Shown here piece by piece: positions 55,666-64,000 of a stretch of DNA of 64,000 nucleotides (position 1 is the first letter of the stretch; each line of letters opens with the position of its first letter). A program made the position numbers and the translations under genes. The stretch is from Oasisia sp. SBJ-2009 (lineage: Eukaryota > Annelida > Polychaeta > Sabellida > Siboglinidae). The DNA is taken from NCBI GenBank assembly GCA_964017155.1, contig OZ024854.1, forward strand, positions 14,662,681 to 14,726,680. The letters run 5' to 3'. The notes beneath the pieces are model-generated. The model had not been told where the DNA came from and made no database searches. It saw nothing but the letters and a program-made list of their open reading frames with translations.

Positions 55666-55883
55666 CAACAATAAACGTCTGGTCTCCAACAGCCTGTTCA
55701 TGCATACTAGCGTGACACACATATATGGGTGTGGAATTAACATCATCACCCTTGGCCGACCACAAAGCACAATTAATGCGATATGTATTAAATTAGTTTT
55801 GCATACGTTCATATCTGTAAAGGATATACAACATTATATTTACTGCCAAACCCTTGCTGCATAACGACATGGCCTATCTTGGG
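55666..55883. other. Junction DNA with TATATATG.C / GGCCGACCA repeats
   Basis: CATCATCACCCTGGGCCGACCA (about 55628) and CATCATCACCCTTGGCCGACCA (about 55740) form an imperfect direct repeat about 113 bp apart. No gene. Confidence 0.4.
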
Positions 55884-56030
55884 CCGATCTCGGTCTGATG
55901 TCGGCTGCATAGGTGTTTATATACTGCCAGTATCGCCAACATCGGACCGATATCGACCCGACATCGGCTGTATAGGTGCGTACGGCCAGTATAGCCAACA
56001 TCGGACCGGTATCGGCCTGACATAGGATAT
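55884..56030 (+). repeat. Minisatellite of CCGAT.TCGG...ACATCGG units, about 60 bp
   Basis: Units start at 55884, 55947 and 56006, with shared CATCGGACCG, CGGCTG.ATAGGTG and GCCAGTAT.GCC. They are rich in short palindromes (CCGATATCGG-like). A related word, GATATCAGGCCGATATAGGTG, occurs at about 56239. Confidence 0.75.
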
Positions 56031-56429
56031 GTTCTTCATGTGTTCTTTATCTAATAGTATGATAATAACTATAACTCGGATGGAAAGCACATGTTTAATA
56101 GGCGCGCACACACAAGGCGGGTTCTACACAAAACACGAAATCGGCTTTCAGTCCCAGAGTCTCAAAGTAACAACCTGCCATTGGTACATGAAACACAACG
56201 ATCAACAGGATAGATAGTCCCGAGATTGCCGAGATGCTGCTGATATCAGGCCGATATAGGTGGCTATCTGGGATGTGAACATTAACTCCATGGCATATAT
56301 ATCTTGATCAAACCCTATACCGGCAACAAGGTAGGCAATAGGGAAAACCTGAAAGTAATAATGTAGTATGTTCATTTTGTAGGCGCATCTTAATCAATCC
56401 AAGAGAGTCAATATATGTATCACCTATTA
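56031..56429. other. Unassigned intergenic DNA
   Basis: No feature beyond the minisatellite relative noted at about 56239. Confidence 0.4.
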
Positions 56430-56890
56430 CATAAGCAGGAAAACACAAACCAAACAAACTCCATGGCATGACACAGCAAAAACAGCTGTTGATTTGATGA
56501 TTCCCTGTCTATGGAGTGAGTTTGCCAACAATGTTGGGTGAAGAGTATTTAATAACAGCTCAACGCAGACTGTGAGGGTGGAATTGAATGGTGCGTGCAT
56601 ACCGGGGCCGGCTGCATAAATTCTCCCTTTCAACAATGTAGTAATTGTATCCTACAACACGGTCATTAAAGTCTCCTGGACATTGATACGAAGTACCAGA
56701 CAGTCTGCAATCTGTGGAGAACATCCAAAATGACCACCTGTTTGACATGATAATGGAATACACCACTGTACCAAGATATGCGCAGCAGCCAATACTCGCT
56801 CTAAAGGATGTTCAATGAGGTAACCTGATGACAAATCATTCGTCCCAATGTCAAGGAAGGGCCTATATGCGGCCAACCAAACGCGTCTTA
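56430..56890 (-). pseudogene. Possible SGNH-hydrolase-like relic
   Basis: Minus-strand pieces read YRPFLDIGTNDLSSGYLIEH at about 56870-56810 and PGDFNDRVVGYNYYIVERE at about 56680-56620. A GTND block followed by FNDRV.xYN is typical of SGNH-type hydrolase domains, some of which are carried by retroelements in invertebrates. Frameshifts and stops separate the pieces, and the catalytic Ser and His regions are not recognisable. It is more likely a transposon accessory domain than a host gene. Confidence 0.3.
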
Positions 56891-57810
56891 TAATCCAAGT
56901 GGGCAGTTGTCATTCCTTCCTGCCCTAAAAAGGAGATGACATGACCATCGTAACACACTCCAAAATTGTGGGTGTCCTGCCGGTTCATAAACAACTGCAA
57001 TCTCTGAACAAAACGGTGTCCATAAAACACTACATTAACAGGGTAACACGCAGACGTTCATGCTGACTAACCAGACATAATAAATTAAAGCAAAACATTA
57101 TAATGTACGTGTTGCATATAAAGATGTCTAATCGGGGCTAAATAATAATATTGCCTAAACGTAATGAGTTGGGCCCCCTTTGGACAAACTTAGGTTTCGA
57201 AGAATGTTGTCATAGACGAATGAAAACAAACGACAAAACAAACAATCGCCAGGTGGCAATACGTGTAAACATTTCGTAGTAGATCCGCTAGATGAATCAA
57301 AGGAATCGCTGAGGAATTTAGGCGTAGCGGTAGTCGTAAAGAACGGTCTTCGACTATAGCGCAAATTAATTAAGCAAACTGTGACTGTGATTATGGCAGC
57401 TGGTCACTGATAATTGAGTTATTATGCCAGCTCATTTTAGACGATTATAGTTGCTGCACATCACATCATCAGTTACTTTAGTTCAGTTATGGAAAAGTGA
57501 TCAATATTTTACGTTGACCAACTCCTAAGTACATACGAAACAACTACGTCTAGTTTTAGCAAAATAGCTAAGAATACTTGTTTTCACCACGTGTACAATG
57601 TAAACACAAGCAGAACCGCATGAAAACATTGTCACGTTTACCGACTTCCGTGTAAACAGAGCTACCAAGCAGCGATTGGCTGAACTGATTGGTCACGTTG
57701 TACCTTCTTTGAACAATGTTGCTACAATGATCAGAAGAGGGCAGCACTATTCGTGTCTAGTTTTATCTACCAGACAAATCAAAATAAAAGATAAAGAATG
57801 TCGTGTCTAC
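56891..57810. other. Unassigned intergenic DNA
   Basis: Slightly richer in CpG near 57230-57360, with no recognisable exon. No repeat match to the rest of the window was noticed. Confidence 0.35.
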
Positions 57811-58400
57811 CTAGCCTCGGTTACCCAGACTCCGTGAGGTGGCAGCACTTTTAGGCCCCCTCAACTACGCCTGGGACAGTATATATTCTTAAGTTTCTAC
57901 ATCCGGGCAGCCTTACCCCAGAATAGGGTAGAGACGCTGATTGGCTCTCAGGCCAACTATGAAATAAAAATTTAAATAACGATATAGTTTTACAAGATAA
58001 TAACATCATTTGAAAAGTATTCACCATTGAACTTATAGTAACACAACAGTAAGTAAAAATTCAAATTTACCGTTGTTTATAAAATAAGAATTACGGCAGG
58101 ATTAACCAGTATCCGTGAGGTGGCAGCATTGTCTAGCCCGACACGGATAGCATACAAATTAAATAAGGAAACCTTTTGATTAAATAATGCTGTATTATAA
58201 AAACTATTAAAAATTAAACTTATATTAACCCAAAATAAATAGAAATACAAATTTTCAGTTGTTTATAAAAAAAAATATTACGGCAGTGTCCGTGAGGTGG
58301 CATCATTTTATAGATCACGCGGATACCAAACAAAAGCCGGCAAATGTCACCAGACTGTCTTCTCGGCGTAGTTCCGCAGCCGACCGACAGTCGGTTAAGC
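57811..58400 (+). repeat. Cluster of GTGAGGTGGCAGCAC-type repeats
   Basis: A full copy at 57811-57930 (GGTTACCCAGACTCCGTGAG, CCTTACCCCAGAATAGGGTA), then partial units at 58103-58140 and 58288-58320 (TCCGTGAGGTGGCA.CATT). CTTCTCGGCGTAGTTCCGCA to GACAGTCGGTTA at 58351-58397 is the same block that joins copy 2 at 40990-41040. Confidence 0.65.
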
Positions 58401-59210
58401 GAGAATATAGTGTCTACCCAGTTATGCAACAATGCAACTATTTCGTCATTGTTGTTAGACGACGATATCTGCATGCATAGGCGTCGGAACCGGGGTTTGA
58501 TGGCGCATAGCCTGCATGTGTAACTCAACCAAACGTTGGCATAACATCTTCAACAGGGAGAAGCTGCAACGATGGTGGTGTGTAGGAGCGAACGTTATTC
58601 AGCAGCATCCCCCAGGGCAGAGCCCATGGAAGTCCGTTTCAACCCCCAGTATTAAGTTCGTTCATATGTCGGTTATATATTTGTCTGATGCATGGTTGAT
58701 ATGTCGGGGCTGCGTTGATGAGGTACCAAGACACTCTTTAAACATCCATCCAATCTCCATAGTTCACTCTCTCCCCTGATATTATGTCTCCGTTTACCAA
58801 CATATCCGCGTCACTCACCCATTCTCCCCGCCTTCCTGTTTCCCCGTTCCCAGGTTACACGTATCCCCATCTTGGTGTCCAATCATTCCCTGTGTCCATC
58901 TTTCTCTATGTGTGTGTTTTGTGAGTATGCGTCTCTCACGCCTTTTGCCGCTTGGCCTTGCTGTGAACCGTATCGGTGGTATTGATGTATAATGTGTATT
59001 AATAACGGAGGCCTATTAATAAACTGACTACAGCCTTTGTGTATATATACATATATGCGGATTTTTCGAAAGAAATCATTCACAATGACAGTGTGAACGC
59101 CAGACAGTCAGTGACAGTGTTTCGAGGTAGCGCAATAATAGTCGTGCGTTCTAGAATCTAGATGTTTACGCAGTTTATATTTTATAAAGGAATATACTAG
59201 GTACTTTTGC
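58401..59210. other. Unassigned intergenic DNA
   Basis: GCATAGGCGTCGGAACCGGGG at 58474-58494 resembles a DNA-transposon end, but no partner was found. No gene. Confidence 0.35.
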
Positions 59211-59461
59211 AGTTTAGGCCCGCACCTCGAAAAAAAACCATCACAATGTTCACCTACGATGACCAAATTTCGCATGGTGTATCTACTACACCTGTGCTAC
59301 GCGTACGCACTTGTCACGTGATAAAAAAATAATAATTAATGCCTGAAATCGATCAAAATGTGTAAGTAAATAACGCGCATTCCTCCTCGAGTCACTATTG
59401 CCACAGTGAACTCCACCAGGTGGCGCCACCATATCTTGCTGTTGTTAAACCGTGGGGTCAG
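59211..59461 (-). repeat. Dispersed repeat, copy 2 (inverted copy of 4741-4991)
   Basis: On the minus strand it begins GGTCTGACCCCACGG and follows 4741-4991 to GGGCCTAAACTGCAAAAG. The two copies are 54 kb apart and inverted. Confidence 0.7.
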
Positions 59462-59644
59462 ACCACATTAAAAAAATATCGTCATCAGATGTAGATAAGA
59501 GCACATAGTTATGAACTATGAACATAGTTACGAATCAGATCTGTAATCATGCTTTAGATAAGTTATTTTACGGAAATATATTTACTAAAATAGACAACAA
59601 TTTCCATAGAACATGGTAACAATATTCACTGTTGCAACCGTATG

Positions 59645-59722
59645 TGGCTAAATGGCCTAATCGGTAAAGAGTTGGACTTGGAGTCATAACGTCTCACGAT
59701 CAAATCATGGCGTGTACTTTTT
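59645..59722 (+). other. tRNA-like / SINE head candidate
   Basis: TGGCCTAATCGG matches the Pol III A box (TRGCNNARYNGG). CGATCAAATC about 40 bp later is a weak B box, and TTTTT follows at about 59718. An anticodon-like loop CTTGGAG is present, but its stem pairs poorly. This is probably a decayed tRNA-derived element and not a working tRNA. Confidence 0.25.
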
Positions 59723-59770
59723 AGAAATGGTTCCTTTAGAATTGTGCTATTTTAGCTTGTAATTGATTTT

Positions 59771-60110
59771 AAAACAAATGTAACATTATTAAGGGTTATA
59801 TAATTATGTCAACGTATGCGTGGTAAATGCATTTTTTTTTTTACAAAATTTTATTTTATGCCTAAGACAGCTACAATAATTTCAACTTATAATGTGAAAC
59901 AATTTGTGGTTAATATAAGATAAACAAAATTATTTAATTTAAAACAAATGTAACATTATTAAGGGTTATATAATTATGTCAACGTATGCGTGGTAAATGT
60001 ATTTTTTGTTACACAATTCTACCTTATTTTATACCTAAGACAGCTACAATAATTTCAACTTATAATGTGTAACAATTTGTGATTAATATAAGATAAAACA
60101 AAATTAAGCA
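59771..60110 (+). repeat. Tandem duplication, 170-bp period
   Basis: 59771-59940 and 59941-60110 are near-identical (AAAACAAATGTAACATTATT and GACAGCTACAATAATTTCAA shared), differing mainly in poly-T length and a few bases. Non-coding. Confidence 0.9.
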
Positions 60111-60264
60111 AGCCACAAAATTATTGATGCATTATTAATAGCCGAAACTAATAAAAAAGAATAAACATTTTCCCAGACAAGGAAGCTATTTTGTCCATGG
60201 GTTATACCCTTAAAAAGGTAAGAGATTGGTAAGTACTACGAGGGCGGGTAAAGTTGTACAATGT

Positions 60265-60726
60265 TTTCGAAACAGTTCTATGCCTGTATTTCAGATATGA
60301 GGTCGAGGTTAACATTTAAATACAAGTACGAGTACACTTTAAAAAAATACTAAATAATAGTGTGCTTTAACATTATTATTTAACCTAATTTATATAATTC
60401 AACATAACTAAATACATAATGGTAATTATTTTTTTGTTGGAAAATTGTAAAACCTAACACATTCCCTATGGAGATAGGTGGTACCACAAACTGGCTTTCG
60501 AAACAGTCCCATGCCTGTACTTCATACATGAGGCCAGGGTATCATTTGAGTACAAGTATGAGTACACTTTTTAAAAATATTAAATAATAGTGTGCTTTAA
60601 CATTATTAATTAATATAATTTATATAACTCAACTGAATACGTAATGGTAATTATTTATTATTTTTTGTCGGAAAATTGTAAACCTAACACATTCCCTATG
60701 GAGTTAGGTGGTACAGTGTACCACAA
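60265..60726 (+). repeat. Tandem duplication, 231-bp period
   Basis: The units start at TTTCGAAACAG (60265 and 60496) and share GTGCTTTAACATTATTA, AATGGTAATTATT, GGAAAATTGTAAA and CACATTCCCTATGGAG. They show moderate divergence. Non-coding. Confidence 0.88.
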
Positions 60727-62269
60727 AATGGTTACACACAGTTGACATTCTACTATTTTTATACTTTAGCTCTTGCAACATCAAAGTTCATCCAGCAATA
60801 TTCTAATTAACTCAATCTGACAATGTAGTAGATCTCTCTGTAATACAAGCATGTGGCGTCACTGTGTTGATATATCTAGGGCAATATTAATTCGCCTAGC
60901 TACCAACTTACATGTAAATCAGGCAACAAATGTGATCGACGTTTGAGAGTTGAGATGTGTCTTTAATGAACACAAAAGAGTGGATAGTTAGCCATTGGAT
61001 ATCCCTAGCCTAGGTTCAAGGAGGAAATGAGATGTGCCTCTGCTGAGTTCCTTGTTTGTTCTGTGCTGGACTACTGCTTTATAAAGAGTATCCATGTTGC
61101 CATATCTGCAACTTTGCATAGCTTATGGCATTGCTGCTGTTCTTAGTTGCTGACGGGCCCTGATAGCATTTTCTTTATCAATAACCCCGTACTTTGGCTG
61201 TGGAGCTCTTCTGTAACCGATCATTAACTTTTTTTTTTAACAGGAGTTTGATTCTATAGCTACCAACAAATTAATTTTTTTCCGGTATACATGTATATTG
61301 AAAAAGTACTCAGATGTACTCATAATATACGAGGACGAGTACATGGCCCATAAGTTGATGGACATATTATTATTTCATACTAACTGTCCACAATGTGAAT
61401 GATAGATGCATTGCAAAAATGCATAATCCAAGTGTAAAATTATTTTGTAAAAGAGGAAAAGTCCCGTCTACTAAGCTTGCCGAAAGGTGTTGTAGTAGGA
61501 TAGTAGAAACCTCATGTACGAGGTAAATTGTAACACATGTATTAGCTGTGTAGCAAATTGTAATATTATGAAAAAACTACATAATGGACACAACTAAATG
61601 TACGCCATGTAAATAACTAGCTTCTTTTGAAAATAATAATAAAACAATTATACTGTAGCATACAAGCACATAATTTATTAGATCCCCTATAGAAATTTAC
61701 ATGTTCAGATATATGCAGTAATAAAAATAATATTTGAATTACAGTAACCGTCACTAACGCGTACATTGCAAACATTCTCATGTTTAAAAAACGTGATTTG
61801 ATTTAACAGCTGTTGCAAATATGTACACAATTTGACTTATCCAATGTCCGATTCGCATAGGTGACACAGACAGGACAAATTCTAAAAAGTGCTTTTATGT
61901 GGGACACTGCTAATGTTGATGTCATGAATGTCATGACTCGTTTGCTGTAAATGACAAGGCAGACATTAGTTTATACCACCGTATTACGCCAACCAATAAC
62001 ATATATACATAATACAATATATACAAGATCTGCCTATATAATTCTAAGTCAACTAACAGCATACAAGCACATAAAATGGATGTTGACCCTTGACCGTGAC
62101 ATTTGCTATATTTTACTTTCTGAGGAAACACTGCCAGCTACATGACATCTTCATTACATCTAATTGGCACTTTAGGTGAATGAATATCAAAGTTAGATTA
62201 CAATTATTATATTACAAATACAATTACAGTTATGCAACTGAAAACAGCCCTTAGCAATATATTGACCTC
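60727..62269. other. Unassigned AT-rich intergenic DNA
   Basis: No gene, element end or tandem array recognised. The overlapping frames at about 61931-62145 on both strands look random. Confidence 0.4.
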
Positions 62270-62770
62270 ATCAATACGGGGCATTCCATATAAAATCAAT
62301 CAAGAAATTATATGACCGTCTTTGAATTTGATGATATTTGGTGTATTAGTTTATGATAATGATTCTAAGCAGCCCACCAAATGTTAAGTCAATCTGACCT
62401 TCACATCAAGAGATAGAGGTCATCAAACGTTGACCTGACCTTGATGCCCAGCGAGCTTTCAGGTGTCATAACTCCACTCCTAGGAGACCAACCTACAGAT
62501 GTAATGTTGGTGTCATTTTAAAGCTAGTAGAATTGTCTACCTATTTAGACAATAACCCACATATCAACATTTTTAAACAACTGTTTGACCTTTGACCTGA
62601 CTTGAAGTAACAAAAACATGTAATCTCCGATTTTGCTTATTTTCTATGCTGAAGCTTACATATATAGCAACAATATGTGCAAGTTTTATCGTGTGCAATT
62701 GAATACTTCAGGAGTTATGAATTTAAAAAAAGATTATGCTGACATGTAGGCAATAAGTAGCCCTAATGCT
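62270..62770 (+). repeat. Possible MITE fragment with TGACCTTTGACC words
   Basis: GGGGCATTCCATATAAAA near 62278 resembles a DNA-transposon end, and the following sequence is rich in GACCTTTGACCTGAC-type words, also seen inside the MITE at 5417-5980. The second end was not found. Confidence 0.3.
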
Positions 62771-64000
62771 CTTTTAGTATGCAAGCGGTTGCTAATGGCC
62801 TAGAATATGTTGTTGCAGTTATTACCATTAGCCTACTATCCACACATTGATATAATCATGTACTGGTGTGCTTAATGTGCATGCACATGTGCTTGCATGT
62901 ATGTGTGTATGTGCATATGTAAAACTTCATGCCAAAATTGGGCTAAATTTATTTGCCCAAGATCGATTTGAAGAAATATTTTTTTGTATTAGTTTGCATT
63001 CATGATTGTATGTTACAAACCAACCATATTTTAGGTCAATCTGACCATCATTTACCGGTAGTCGTAGTCAGGTAATTTTGGTGACTTCTAACTTTGATAT
63101 TGAACATGTCTGTATATAAATCATAATTATTTGATCTAACCTTGACTACCTAGTGACTATCTAGATGTCATAGCTTATCCCCAAAAGTCAAATAGTAAAT
63201 GGCTTTTGTTGTCTCTGCTACCTACAGGTACACACATATTATACATACCAACAAATACAGGTATTTACCACATCTGTAGAGAATATGCAAAGAAACAAAC
63301 AGAACATTTTATGATGGCAGCAACCATTTGCATACTGATATATTATGTGGCAAATTTAGTTGTGAGTATACCACTACAGCAGCATAAAGGAGTGCAATGT
63401 GCCTGATAATACTTTCTGCAATTATTGCCAATTATATATGGTTCAAAATAGAAGTAAAGAAAATTAGAGTTAATTGATTTTTGCAATGTATGGGAAACAT
63501 AGATTGTGATCATAAACAATATATCATCAAAATCGAAGATGGTCATGTAAATGTCACCCTTTTTATTGATTTGACATTGAATGCCTCATACTCCATTAGT
63601 TCATAATTTGACTGTGGCACTTGTCAGGCCAATCGGTCTGGTGAATTTTAGCTTTGCACTCTATTTGAGAGGGTATTGTAAGCAGTGAAATACCATTGGC
63701 CTCACTGGCCAGTGTCAGGTATTCCACTGGCAACAGCCAATCCAAACTGTCCAGCCAAAACATCACTACCTTTGCCATCCTAGCACATACAAAGTCACAA
63801 ATAGCATACAAAGCACTCATTAGTGTGTATTTAGGAATTAGGCATGTTCTAGACTATTTACACCCTATGACTATTTTGGGTGTGAGTAAGTAGGTAACAT
63901 GTTTTGTTATTTAAAGCCAATTTTACTTCGAACAAATATCAAATTTTGGACTGCCAACATCAATATAAAAAGAAAAAAATACTAACATGGTTTCATATAC
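62771..64000. other. Unassigned intergenic DNA
   Basis: AT-rich with short chance frames on both strands (for example 63596-63893). Nothing recognised. Confidence 0.35.

Overview
This window is nuclear DNA of an intron-rich metazoan, most likely a marine invertebrate; I cannot fix the phylum. The evidence is the AT-rich base composition, spliceosomal GT-AG exons, dense TA, GT and CGTG microsatellites, and a broad mix of eukaryotic transposons: several non-LTR (LINE) clades, a Ty3/gypsy element, a Penelope-like element, hAT elements and TA-target MITEs. There is no prokaryotic operon, CRISPR array, rRNA or convincing functional tRNA.

Layout. (1) 1-7.6 kb: the only good candidate host gene lies on the minus strand. 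It has seven phase-compatible exons from a start codon at 6993 down to 121 and runs off the left edge. It encodes a basic start, an acidic patch and then a long Ser/Arg/Thr-rich tail, and includes micro-exons of 36, 21 and 30 nt. A 564-bp MITE sits in one of its introns. (2) 8.9-16.5 kb: LINE fragments and a three-layer nest, in which a hAT-type MITE lies inside a TA-target element inside a CAGGGTT-type repeat. The uninterrupted relative of that outer repeat is at 33.1-34.5 kb. (3) 17.9-26.2 kb: a four-layer nest, in which a TA-target MITE lies inside a TCGATACC-rich hAT element, inside the inter-ORF spacer of a nearly complete LINE, which itself interrupts a short hAT MITE. (4) 26-39 kb: LINE relics, a second copy of the iterated-end hAT MITE, the 3' half of a Ty3/gypsy element with its LTR, and more MITEs. 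(5) 40-45 kb: minisatellites and two LINEs meeting head to head. (6) 45-52 kb: a hAT transposase relic, a self-complementary GGACCCC array and LINE relics. (7) 52-56 kb: a minus-strand LINE split by a Penelope-like element, whose GIY-YIG endonuclease region is itself split by a 365-bp MITE. The Penelope ends carry hammerhead-like folds. (8) 56-64 kb: a possible SGNH-hydrolase relic, short dispersed repeats, tandem duplications, and then mostly featureless AT-rich DNA.

Apart from the left-edge gene, nothing here looks like a functioning host pathway. The window is best read as layered transposon history. Several insertions have exact target-site duplications, and three of them can be checked against an empty or restored site inside the window.
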